This document shows, piece after piece, positions 25,555 to 33,504 of a stretch of DNA of 42,327 nt. The position numbers were made by a program, and so were the translations under genes. The stretch's first letter is position 1. Each line of letters begins with the position of its first letter. The notes beneath the pieces were generated by a model that was given only the letters and a program-made list of their open reading frames with translations, was not told where the DNA came from and did no database searches. Source of the DNA: an uncultured Flavobacteriaceae bacterium (GTDB taxonomy: Bacteria > Bacteroidota > Bacteroidia > Flavobacteriales > Flavobacteriaceae); assembly GCA_947498845.1 (NCBI GenBank), contig CANMLX010000041.1:1-42327 (forward strand), in the 5' to 3' direction.

Positions 25555-26349
25555 ATGAAAACTATTCAGCTAAAAATCAGATTATTATCACTTCTATTTC
25601 TTTTCACTATCGCATCTAAAGCCCAAAGTGGTGATGAGAAATCATTAGACTTATTAAATTCCCTTGTTAAAGTAAATGGAGGTTATGCCCATTTAGCATC
25701 AAAAAAAGATGTACAGTTCAATTATTTATATGATAATTTTAAGGCAGGCAAAGATGTGTCTTTAGAACGCCATATTTTCGATGGAGAGCACTCTTGGGCG
25801 TCTTATGATCATCATGATAGAAATGTGTTACCAAAACAAAAAGGAAAAGCGATACAGTCTTTAGTAAATGGTAAACCTGCATTAACATTAGAAGGAAAAC
25901 CTATCATAGATGAAAAAGCACTAGGAGGGACAGTCTTTTTACGTAAAGTAAACTTTTTTTGGTTTACTATGATGTATAAATTACAAGACCCAGGAACTAA
26001 TTATAAATATTTAGGAACAGAAAAAGTTAATGATATTCTTTACGATAAAGTAAGTTTAAAATATGATGCAGGGGTTACAAAAAAGGAGAAGAACGATGAA
26101 TACATTTTATATTTTAATCCTAATACGCATTTAGTAGACCTATTCTATTTTTCTTTACCAGATTGGGGTATTAATGATCCTATTTTAAAAATGACTTTAG
26201 AGTATGAAAAAGTTGACAACGTTTATATATCAACAATTAGGAAGTCTTATGCGCCAAATAAAAAAGGAGAATATACTATGAATGGTCAATATATATTTAG
26301 TAATATTAAATTTAATAATGGTTTTAAGTCTGAAGATTTTAAACTTTAA
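25555..26349 (+). CDS. Exported DUF6503 family protein
   Basis: 264 residues: a signal peptide (MKTIQLKIRLLSLLFLFTIA, cleavage after SKAQ), then a beta-rich domain through to the end (NGGYAHLASKKDVQFNYLYD, KYLGTEKVNDILYDKVSLKYD, YILYFNPNTHLVDLFYFSLP). The pattern of an outer LolA-like half-barrel is what I know from DUF6503 in Flavobacteriia; the ligand is unknown. No lipobox Cys is present, so it is likely periplasmic. Transcribed alone and closed by the strong terminator at 26367-26404. Confidence 0.72.
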   Translation: MKTIQLKIRLLSLLFLFTIASKAQSGDEKSLDLLNSLVKVNGGYAHLASKKDVQFNYLYDNFKAGKDVSLERHIFDGEHSWASYDHHDRNVLPKQKGKAIQSLVNGKPALTLEGKPIIDEKALGGTVFLRKVNFFWFTMMYKLQDPGTNYKYLGTEKVNDILYDKVSLKYDAGVTKKEKNDEYILYFNPNTHLVDLFYFSLPDWGINDPILKMTLEYEKVDNVYISTIRKSYAPNKKGEYTMNGQYIFSNIKFNNGFKSEDFKL

Positions 26350-26366
26350 TATTAGTATAATAGAAC

Positions 26367-26404
26367 AAAGGAGGTCGTCTAAATAGTTTTAGACGACCTC
26401 CTTT
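26367..26404. terminator. Bidirectional terminator
   Basis: A 17-bp perfect stem, AAAGGAGGTCGTCTAAA (26367-26383) with its complement (26388-26404), 4-nt loop, placed between the convergent DUF6503 and Lrp genes. A-run and T-run allow use in both directions. Confidence 0.9.
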
Positions 26405-26408
26405 TATG

Positions 26409-26879
26409 TTAAATTTTAATTTGTCTGTTTATTTGTTGATCTAATGATATGAATGTTTCGGTACGAGAAACACCATTAATTTCTTGAATTGTATTTAGTA
26501 CTTGCATAAGGTGATCGTTACTTTTACAAAGTACTTTTAAAAAAACATTCCAATTCCCAGTGGTATAATGGCATTCTAATACTTCTGGAACACGTTTGAG
26601 CAACTTTATAATTAAAGGAGCATCTGCAGCTTTATCAAAAAATACACCAACAAAGGACATGGTGTTAAATCCTAGAGCTACTGGATTTATTATAAATTTT
26701 GAGCCCGAAAGCAATCCCGATTTTTCTAATTTACGTAAACGTTGGTGTATAGCAGCTCCAGAGATACCAACATTTCTTGCTATTTCTAAAATAGGTGTTC
26801 TGGCATCATCCATTAAAGTGCGTAATATTTTTTTATCAATACCGTCAATAGTTGCAATTTTGTTTTTCATTTGTTTCAA
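26409..26879 (-). CDS. Lrp/AsnC family transcription regulator
   Basis: 156 residues. An N-terminal helix-turn-helix (IDKKILRTLMDDARTPILEIARNVGISGAAIHQRLRKLEKSGLL, about 15-58) precedes a RAM/Lrp effector domain with the usual beta-alpha-beta-beta-alpha-beta order (FVGVFFDKAADAPLIIKLLK ... TTGNWNVFLKVLCKSNDHLM). Such proteins bind amino acids and regulate amino-acid metabolism genes as octamers. The start at 26879 has an alternative ATG three codons later. The stop is 5 bp from the terminator hairpin. The target genes are not visible. Confidence 0.93.
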   Translation of the reverse strand: MKQMKNKIATIDGIDKKILRTLMDDARTPILEIARNVGISGAAIHQRLRKLEKSGLLSGSKFIINPVALGFNTMSFVGVFFDKAADAPLIIKLLKRVPEVLECHYTTGNWNVFLKVLCKSNDHLMQVLNTIQEINGVSRTETFISLDQQINRQIKI

Positions 26880-26999
26880 TTCAAAAGATAAAAGTAATTA
26901 TTACATTTAAAAATGAAACATTTTTTGTCTTAATATATGTTAATTTAATGCAATTTAGATTGGTTGTAAGTTTCTTAATACATAATAATTTGTAAAATA

Positions 27000-27091
27000 A
27001 TACCAATTGGAGTTTGAATTTACTGGAAAAGGAAAATGATGAATTTTAAAAGGCGCATTTTAACCCAGTAAATTCAAATTGCAGTTGGTAT
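27000..27091. repeat. ATACCAATT inverted-repeat element, short copy
   Basis: The left end ATACCAATTGGAGTTTGAAT (27000-27019) and the complement of the right end, ATACCAACTGCAATTTGAAT, continue to match through TTACTGG (24 of 27). The interior AAGGAAAATGATGAATTT matches that of 15184-15346. It lies upstream of the DUF423 gene, 43 bp from the ATG. Confidence 0.75.
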
Positions 27092-27134
27092 AATTAATAG
27101 TTTGAGTAGTTTTGCTACATAAAATTGAACGAGA

Positions 27135-27524
27135 ATGAGTAGAGTTATTTTAATTACAGGATCTGTATTAGGGTTGTTATCAATAGTTTTAGGTGCTTTT
27201 GGAGCCCACGGTTTAAAAGAACTTGTTGCAGTAGAAGCATTGCAAACGTTTGAAACGGGTGTGAAATACCAAATGTACCACGCTCTATTATTGCTTTTTG
27301 TTGGAAGTACATCACTTATTAATGTTAAGCACAAAACGTTAATTTTTTATTTAACTTTAATAGGTGTTATTTTATTTTCAGGATCAATTTATGGGTTAGC
27401 AACCAATACACTAACTCATTTTAATTTTAAAAATATTGGCTTTGTAACTCCACTAGGAGGGGTGTTGCTAATCGCTGCTTGGAGCATTATACTGATTGGG
27501 TTTTTTAAGAATAAAAATAATTAA
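27135..27524 (+). CDS. DUF423 family small membrane protein
   Basis: 129 residues, four hydrophobic helices. The first carries VLGLLSIVLGAFGAHGLK, a signature of DUF423 (E. coli YgdD), followed by ALQTFETGVKYQMYHALLLL. The function is unknown; it sits in the inner membrane. The stop codon TAA (27522-27524) overlaps the first bases of the 259-bp repeat, and the family-A repeat lies just upstream, so the gene is bracketed by two repeat families. Confidence 0.9.
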   Translation: MSRVILITGSVLGLLSIVLGAFGAHGLKELVAVEALQTFETGVKYQMYHALLLLFVGSTSLINVKHKTLIFYLTLIGVILFSGSIYGLATNTLTHFNFKNIGFVTPLGGVLLIAAWSIILIGFFKNKNN

Positions 27525-27781
27525 CCTGAATTCGACCTAAGAACACTATTTTTTTAAATATAAAGACCTCTCTATTAGGTTCTTAAATTTAAATTAAACA
27601 AGTGTAATATTATGTACTCTTAGAAGCCATGAAAATGTATTAATTTCTAGCTAAAAACCACTAAACACGCCATCTTCTTCCTTAAATTACTATAAACTAG
27701 CGCGCTAGTCTATCGTAATTATAAGTTGAATCTAGCCTATTTATTGAATTTTATCTATGATTCTTAAATCGAGCTCAGGTT
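27523..27781 (-). repeat. About 250-bp dispersed element, copy 2 (inverted)
   Basis: AACCTGAATTCGACCTAAGA (27523-27542) opens it and the complement of its right end is AACCTGAGCTCGATTTAAGA. Read on the minus strand it matches 14897-15144 at roughly 90 %, with small indels near 27600 and 27570. It holds the inner palindrome AAACTAGCGCGCTAGTCT (27696-27713). It fills the whole gap between two convergent genes: its first bases are in the DUF423 stop codon and it ends 2 bp before the DUF5686 stop. Confidence 0.9.
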
Positions 27782-27783
27782 AA

Positions 27784-30285
27784 TTAGAAATAAAACCCAA
27801 AACTCCCTGTAATACCAAATTTTCGAGCATCGGGATTATCCAAATAATTGCCCCTAAAATTAAAGTCTATTCTAAACACTTTAAAAATATTACCAATGCC
27901 TAAACTGTATTCGTAGTAAGGTTCTTTAGAGGGGGCTACTAATTGAAAATTTGCCGGATTACTCGGTACATTACTTAATGCAATATTTTTATCTGAAATT
28001 TCTCCCCAAGCACCACGCAGACTAATAATTTCGCGTAAGTTAAGTTGTCGCAAGAACGGTATTCTGGAAAATAAACGCCCATTAAAGTTATGCTCAAAAT
28101 GAAAAGAAGCATAAGTATCTGATACAAATTCATAGAAATCCAACTGAGAAAACGTATTATAAATTGAAAAGTAAGTTTGATTCCCAGGAATTATATTTAA
28201 TAATCCTAAAGGGACTTCTCCAAAAGTTTTACCCACTTCTATAGATGATGTTAACCTACCAAAACCACCAACTTGCCATGGTTGAAGGTAGGATATTTGT
28301 AATTTAGTATAATCGAAATCACTACTAAATATATTTTTATCCCCTCGGCTAATTTGAGCAAAAAGACGTGCAAAATCATCATTTGCAGTTTTACGTTCCA
28401 CGCCAAAACCAGTCATTTTTCGTTTTGGAAAATAGGATATAGATAATGAAGATTCGTATTGTTTTATTTCAGATTTAATACCATCTTGAGTGTTATAATC
28501 TAGACTAAATGTAGGAGATGCAGATTCTAAAGTGCGATAAGTGCCTCCTACTCTAAATACCAGATTTCGCCAAGGCTCTGCTTCTAAAGAAAAGCTTGTT
28601 AAATTAATAGAGGTGAGTTTATCATTAGATCCTGTTCCCACTACCGATGAAGATGCTAAACTACGCCCCAATACATCGGTACTTGAGGTTAAACTTGCAC
28701 CTATTTGTTCTACATCGCGTCTGTTTCCTCCTGATATGATAAACCTGCTCTTTTTGTCAAGTAACCATTTACCAGATATACCATATTTAAATTTATCGTC
28801 TCTAAATCCATAAGCAAGGAATCCTTCTAAGCGCCATAAATCGTTTCTGCCAAAGTATGTACGTCCACCAGTACGTAAACGTAATCCTTCTACATCGTTA
28901 AAGCCTACAGTAGAAAATATGGGACCATAGTCAAGAGGTAAGGTGTTAAATTCTATATAACCAGAGGCTAGTATACTTCCTAAATTATATAAACGTTTAA
29001 ATTTTTTAACGGTTTTAAGTGTGTCTAACATTTTATAGACACCTTTTTCGTCTTTATTAAGTGCTTCTAATCTGTTTTCTTTCCAAAATTTATCATCCCT
29101 ATCATACACATCCTTGTCGTAATTATAAACTTCGGTTTCATAGAATTTTTTATCCTTTTCTATATCAAACTTATAATTATCATAAAGTGTGGTACGCTTA
29201 CCATAAATACCTCGCGATTTCTCTTTTTTGTTAAAGGCAAAATCGCTCATCATATAATCACGTTTTACAAGAAAAAGAGAATCGTTAAGCACTTCAAACT
29301 CCTGCTCTATATAAATATCTTTAACCCAGTTAATATTTGCACTTTTAGAAGCTTGTAAATTAATTTCTTTTATGGCATAAGTACTATCGGCTACCCAAAA
29401 GTCGCCTTTAAAGGTTAATTCGTTTTTTCGTCTGGGGTAATAAATAATGTTATAGCACCATTTATTATCTATGTATGTACTATCCGATAATACGTAGTTG
29501 TAGGTGCTAATTCCTGTTCTGGAAAGTGGACTAACAAAGCTTTTATCAAAAAACTTTAAGTAATTATCATAAACATTAAAATCTGCATATAGATCATCAA
29601 TAAAGTCTATAATCACTTGGTTATCACTAAATCCTGAGTTTTTATTTCCCTTAAGAACGTCTTTTTGTTTATTGTTAATATTATCACCATAAACTTTAGA
29701 AACGGCTTCATTTATAAACATGGGTAAGTATGTTTTTCCTGTAACACTGGATGTGTCTACTTCATTAAAAACAAACTCCATACCTCTAAATAGCCTACTT
29801 TTTATTAAAGCACTATCTATAGTATTAATATCAAACTCAACTTTTTCGTATTTATCATACTCGTATTGTTTGAATTGTTTTAGACCATTTTGCCTCTTAT
29901 TATCCCAGATTTTTCTTAGGATATCAATAGCAGGATTATTTTTTTTAGATTGTTTCCCAGATACAATTACCACTTGTTGCAATTGGGCTGCCTCTTCTTT
30001 TAAGATTAGCTTTAAGTTGTAGTTAACTTTTTTGTCTAGATTAACTTTTAAAGTTTCAAAGCCTACAAAAGAAATAGTTAATTCTGTTCTGGTTTCATTA
30101 GATTCCAGATAAAATTTACCGTTTTCATCTGTAATGGTACCTATTGTTGTACCCTTAAATATAACATTAGCAAAGGAAACAGGTTGGTTATATTCGTCAA
30201 ATACATAACCACTCACTTTGGTTTGAGCTACTAAAAATCCTGCACTTAAGAATAATAAAAGGCTAAAAAGCAGTTTTATCTTCAT
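27784..30285 (-). CDS. DUF5686 outer-membrane protein with carboxypeptidase-like domain
   Basis: 833 residues: signal peptide (MKIKLLFSLLLFLSAGFLVA), a carboxypeptidase-D-regulatory-like beta domain (about 23-95, VSGYVFDEYNQPVSFANVIF and ITDENGKFYLE) as found at the N-terminus of SusC-like proteins, then the DUF5686 region (about 110-833). The last 400 residues alternate polar and hydrophobic positions with many aromatic strand ends (for example the final RKFGITGSFGFYF), which predicts a beta barrel in the outer membrane. The role is unknown; no plug domain or TonB box is seen. It follows pdhB on the same strand but a terminator hairpin separates them. Confidence 0.87.
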   Translation of the reverse strand: MKIKLLFSLLLFLSAGFLVAQTKVSGYVFDEYNQPVSFANVIFKGTTIGTITDENGKFYLESNETRTELTISFVGFETLKVNLDKKVNYNLKLILKEEAAQLQQVVIVSGKQSKKNNPAIDILRKIWDNKRQNGLKQFKQYEYDKYEKVEFDINTIDSALIKSRLFRGMEFVFNEVDTSSVTGKTYLPMFINEAVSKVYGDNINNKQKDVLKGNKNSGFSDNQVIIDFIDDLYADFNVYDNYLKFFDKSFVSPLSRTGISTYNYVLSDSTYIDNKWCYNIIYYPRRKNELTFKGDFWVADSTYAIKEINLQASKSANINWVKDIYIEQEFEVLNDSLFLVKRDYMMSDFAFNKKEKSRGIYGKRTTLYDNYKFDIEKDKKFYETEVYNYDKDVYDRDDKFWKENRLEALNKDEKGVYKMLDTLKTVKKFKRLYNLGSILASGYIEFNTLPLDYGPIFSTVGFNDVEGLRLRTGGRTYFGRNDLWRLEGFLAYGFRDDKFKYGISGKWLLDKKSRFIISGGNRRDVEQIGASLTSSTDVLGRSLASSSVVGTGSNDKLTSINLTSFSLEAEPWRNLVFRVGGTYRTLESASPTFSLDYNTQDGIKSEIKQYESSLSISYFPKRKMTGFGVERKTANDDFARLFAQISRGDKNIFSSDFDYTKLQISYLQPWQVGGFGRLTSSIEVGKTFGEVPLGLLNIIPGNQTYFSIYNTFSQLDFYEFVSDTYASFHFEHNFNGRLFSRIPFLRQLNLREIISLRGAWGEISDKNIALSNVPSNPANFQLVAPSKEPYYEYSLGIGNIFKVFRIDFNFRGNYLDNPDARKFGITGSFGFYF

Positions 30286-30390
30286 ATAAAAAACTTTAGT
30301 TCTGTGTAATAAGACACAAAAAAAATAGATTTGGTTGCATAGAATTAAAAATAATTTATTTCACAATGATATTATTTCTAAAAACTAAAA

Positions 30391-30420
30391 AGCTTCATCA
30401 ACAATTGTGCTAATGAAGCC
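30391..30420 (-). terminator. Terminator of pdhB
   Basis: On the minus strand GGCTTCAT (from 30420) pairs with ATGAAGCTTT (to 30389) and runs into TTTTTAGTTTTT. It lies 24 bp after the pdhB stop. Confidence 0.7.
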
Positions 30421-30443
30421 TTTATAACGTAAAAAATTATATT

Positions 30444-31421
30444 TTATTTATAAAGCACTTTTTTAACGGCTTTAATTACATCCTCGCTGTTTGGTAACCA
30501 CTCTTTTAATAGTACAGGAGAATAGGGCGCAGGTGTGTCTGCAGTATTTATTTTTACTACAGGCGCATCTAAGTAATCAAAAGCTTCGCTTTGTACCAAA
30601 TAAGTAATCTCGGTAGCAACATTCCCAAAAGGCCATGCTTCTTCTAAAACAACTAATCGATTGGTTTTCTTTACAGACTCAACAATAGCTTTTCTATCCA
30701 TAGGACGTACTGTTCTTAAATCTATAATCTCACAAGAGATACCTTCTTTTTCTAATTCATCAGCAGCTTTGTAGGCTTCTTTTATTATTTTTCCAAAAGA
30801 AACAATAGTTACATCATCACCTTTACGTTTAATGTCTGCAACACCTAATGGTAAAATATACTCGCCTTCAGGAACTTCTCCTTTATCACCATACATTTGC
30901 TCGCTTTCCATAAAAATAACTGGATCGTCATCACGTATAGCTGCTTTTAAAAGACCTTTTGCATCATAGGGATTGGATGGTACTACAACTTTCAGTCCAG
31001 GTGTATTAGCAAACCAATTTTCAAATGCTTGGGAGTGCGTCGCACCTAATTGTCCTGCAGAAGCTGTTGGTCCACGGAATACAATTGGACACTTAAACTG
31101 CCCTCCAGACATTTGTCTAATTTTTGCTGCATTATTAATAATTTGATCAATACCTACTAAAGAGAAATTAAATGTCATGTATTCTACAATTGGTCTGTTA
31201 CCAGTCATGGTAGAACCTATCGCAATACCAGCGAAACCAAGTTCTGCTATAGGTGTGTCTATAACACGCTTATCACCAAATTCATCTAACATTCCTTTTG
31301 ATGCCTTATACGCACCATTGTATTCAGCCACTTCTTCACCCATCAAATAAATGCTTTCATCTCTACGCATTTCCTCGCTCATGGCTTCACATATAGCTTC
31401 TCTAAATTGAATTGTCTTCAT
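30444..31421 (-). CDS. pdhB: Pyruvate dehydrogenase E1 component, beta subunit
   Basis: 325 residues, standard for E1 beta. With the alpha subunit it binds thiamine diphosphate and decarboxylates pyruvate, passing acetyl groups to E2. Seen: the catalytic acid in YLMGEEVAEYNGAYKASKGM (26-45), DTPIAELGFAGIAIGSTMTG (55-74), the RGPTASAGQLGATHSQ loop (116-131) and the C-terminal IDLRTVRPMD (239-248) shared by transketolase-like enzymes. Alpha and E2 genes are not in the window, so the complex is encoded in separate places, as is common in this group. It diverges from etfBA around a 28-bp palindrome; a TATTTTTG box (31452-31445) is its likely -7 element. Confidence 0.93.
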   Translation of the reverse strand: MKTIQFREAICEAMSEEMRRDESIYLMGEEVAEYNGAYKASKGMLDEFGDKRVIDTPIAELGFAGIAIGSTMTGNRPIVEYMTFNFSLVGIDQIINNAAKIRQMSGGQFKCPIVFRGPTASAGQLGATHSQAFENWFANTPGLKVVVPSNPYDAKGLLKAAIRDDDPVIFMESEQMYGDKGEVPEGEYILPLGVADIKRKGDDVTIVSFGKIIKEAYKAADELEKEGISCEIIDLRTVRPMDRKAIVESVKKTNRLVVLEEAWPFGNVATEITYLVQSEAFDYLDAPVVKINTADTPAPYSPVLLKEWLPNSEDVIKAVKKVLYK

Positions 31422-31489
31422 TAAATGTCTTTTAAATCGAGTTGCAAAAATAACAATTAAAGTGTTATTGTGATAGAAGATTTCTTTAA

Positions 31490-31517
31490 AAATTTACTAT
31501 GCATGCATAGTAAATTT
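31490..31517. promoter_or_regulatory. 28-bp perfect palindrome, operator candidate
   Basis: The centre TACTATGCATGCATAGTA lies within a 28-bp perfect dyad whose arms begin and end with AAATTT. It sits between pdhB and etfB, 60 bp from the etfB ATG and just ahead of a TAACTTCG box (31531-31538). Dyads of this size bind dimeric regulators of the MarR/TetR/GntR kind; the protein is not identified. Confidence 0.65.
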
Positions 31518-31577
31518 CAAATAAAATAACTAACTTCGTATCCGTTTAAAAAAGTTAGGACTTTTAATAAAGATATT

Positions 31578-32324
31578 ATGAAGATATTGGTTTGTATAAG
31601 TCATGTTCCAGACACGACATCAAAAATAAATTTTACAGAAGGGAATACAAAATTTGATACAAATAGTGTGCAGTTTGTAATTAACCCTAATGATGAATTT
31701 GGTTTAACAAGAGCCATGTGGTTTAAAGAAAAACAAGGTGCTAGTGTCACTGTTATTAATGTAGGAGGTCCAGATACAGAGCCAACATTACGTAAAGCTT
31801 TGGCCATTGGTGCAGATGCAGCTATTAGAGTGAATACTCCAGCTACAGATGGTTTCTCGGTAGCAAGACAATTAGCAAAAGTTGTAGAAGATGGGAGTTA
31901 CGATTTAGTAATTGCTGGTCGTGAATCAATAGACTACAATGGTGGTATGGTACCAGGTATGATTGCAGGTTTAACTAATGCTAATTTTGTAAATACTTGT
32001 ATTAGTCTAGACATTGATGGGACTACAGCTACAGCAACAAGAGAAATAGACGGAGGAAAAGAAACTGTAACCACATCATTACCTTTAGTAATAGGAGGGC
32101 AAAAGGGGTTAGTTGAAGAAAGTGATTTGCGTATTCCGAATATGAGAGGGATTATGATGGCAAGAAAAAAGCCTTTAACGGTTTTAGAGCCTATCACTAC
32201 AACACCAGAGACAAGTTCTGTTACGTTTGAAAAGCCTGCAGAAAAAGGCGCTGTGAAATTAGTAGATCCAGGTGATTTAGATACGTTGGTCGATTTACTT
32301 CATAATGAAGCAAAAGTGATTTAA
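31578..32324 (+). CDS. etfB: Electron transfer flavoprotein, beta subunit
   Basis: 248 residues, usual size. EtfB binds AMP and packs against EtfA to carry electrons from acyl-CoA dehydrogenases to the membrane quinone pool. Seen: MKILVCISHVPDTTSKINFT at the N-terminus, INPNDEFGLTRAMWFKEK (36-53), ADAAIRVNTP, LVIAGRESIDYNGGMVPGMIA and the recognition loop LPLVIGGQKGLVEESDLRIPNMRGIM near 169-194. It is complete. etfA follows after 109 bp, with a GC-rich inverted repeat in between. Confidence 0.96.
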   Translation: MKILVCISHVPDTTSKINFTEGNTKFDTNSVQFVINPNDEFGLTRAMWFKEKQGASVTVINVGGPDTEPTLRKALAIGADAAIRVNTPATDGFSVARQLAKVVEDGSYDLVIAGRESIDYNGGMVPGMIAGLTNANFVNTCISLDIDGTTATATREIDGGKETVTTSLPLVIGGQKGLVEESDLRIPNMRGIMMARKKPLTVLEPITTTPETSSVTFEKPAEKGAVKLVDPGDLDTLVDLLHNEAKVI

Positions 32325-32325
32325 G

Positions 32326-32420
32326 CCTCCTCTAACCCCTCAAGGGAGGGGAACTGTAAAAAATAAATATAAAACAACATCCCTGTATAAAGCCCCTCTG
32401 GAGAGGGGATGGGGAGAGGA
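32326..32420. repeat. GC-rich inverted-repeat element between etfB and etfA
   Basis: CCTCCTCTAACCCCTCAAGG (32326-32345) pairs with the right end GGGGATGGGGAGAGGA (32405-32420). Inner hairpins: CCCCTC/GAGGGG with 4-nt loop (32393-32406 region) and CCCCT/AGGGG. It begins 2 bp after the etfB stop and stands out as G/C-rich in AT-rich DNA. It could slow or partly end transcription, setting the etfB:etfA ratio. Confidence 0.7.
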
Positions 32421-32433
32421 AAAATAAAAGAAT

Positions 32434-33393
32434 ATGTCAGTTTTAGTATACACAGAATCCGAACAAAATAAATTTAAGAAAACAGCTTTCGAAGCAGCAT
32501 CTTATGCAAAAGCTGTTGCAGAACAATTAGGCACAACAGTTACGGCTGTTGCAATAAATGTTGAAGATACTTCAAGTCTAGCAAACTATGGTGTAGATAA
32601 GGTTTTAAACGTAACTAACGCGCAATTAGAAAGTTTTAACGCTAAAGCTTATGCCTCTGTGCTAAATCAAGCAGCAGATAAAGAAAACACAAAAGTGGTG
32701 ATCTTAAGTTCAAGTGCAGATAGTAAGTATTTAGCGCCGCTTTTAGCAGTTAGTTTAAATGCGGGTTATGTGTCTAATGTTATAGAAAAACCTTCAAGTG
32801 TTAGTCCTTTAACTGTGAAACGTAATGCATTTACAAACAAAGCTTTTGAGGTAACGCACTTAAATTCTCATGTAAGTATTATTGGGGTTTCAAACAATTC
32901 TTTTGGTTTGGTTGAAACTTCAGGAAGTGCATCGGTTGAAGATTTTGAACCAACTATTCCAGAGTTAGGTGTTACTATAGCTTCGGTTGATAAAGTAACC
33001 GATAAAGTAACTATCGCAGATGCTGAGATTGTTGTATCTGCTGGTCGCGGTTTAAAAGGTCCTGAAAATTGGGGAATGGTTGAAGAGTTAGCAGATATTT
33101 TAGGCGCAGCAACTGCGTGTTCTAAGCCCGTTTCAGATTTGGGTTGGCGACCACATGGTGAGCATGTTGGGCAGACAGGTAAGCCAGTAGCATCTAACCT
33201 TTATATCGCTATAGGTATCTCAGGAGCTATTCAACATTTAGCAGGAATCAATGCCTCAAAAGTAAAAGTTGTTATTAACACAGATCCAGAAGCACCTTTC
33301 TTTAAAGCGGCAGATTATGGTGTTGTAGGCGATGCTTTTGAAGTGGTGCCACAACTTATAGAAAAATTAAAAGCGTTTAAGGCACAACAATAA
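32434..33393 (+). CDS. etfA: Electron transfer flavoprotein, alpha subunit
   Basis: 319 residues, normal length. It binds FAD and partners EtfB in electron transfer from acyl-CoA dehydrogenases. The C-terminal FAD domain is clear: VVSAGRGLKGPENWGMVEEL (near 199-218), VSDLGWRPHGEHVGQTGKPV (about 235-254) with the FAD-contacting Arg, and IAIGISGAIQHLAGINASKV. The N-terminal part begins VLVYTESEQNKFKKTAFEAA. Second gene of the etfBA unit. Confidence 0.96.
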   Translation: MSVLVYTESEQNKFKKTAFEAASYAKAVAEQLGTTVTAVAINVEDTSSLANYGVDKVLNVTNAQLESFNAKAYASVLNQAADKENTKVVILSSSADSKYLAPLLAVSLNAGYVSNVIEKPSSVSPLTVKRNAFTNKAFEVTHLNSHVSIIGVSNNSFGLVETSGSASVEDFEPTIPELGVTIASVDKVTDKVTIADAEIVVSAGRGLKGPENWGMVEELADILGAATACSKPVSDLGWRPHGEHVGQTGKPVASNLYIAIGISGAIQHLAGINASKVKVVINTDPEAPFFKAADYGVVGDAFEVVPQLIEKLKAFKAQQ

Positions 33394-33413
33394 TTTGTTG
33401 TATTTTTCGAATT

Positions 33414-33486
33414 GAACTGTTTAGGTTTGACGTGTTTTTATGTAAATTATCTTTTGCAGTTGGTAAATTCCAAATTTAAACAGTTC
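33414..33486. repeat. Inverted repeat in the etfA-nuclease gap
   Basis: GAACTGTTTAGGTTTG (33414-33429) pairs with CCAAATTTAAACAGTTC (33470-33486), 14 of 16 positions, around a 40-nt AT-rich loop. It ends 18 bp before the nuclease ATG and may fold in its leader. Confidence 0.5.
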
Positions 33487-33504
33487 TTTGCGTTTTAATG
33501 CATT

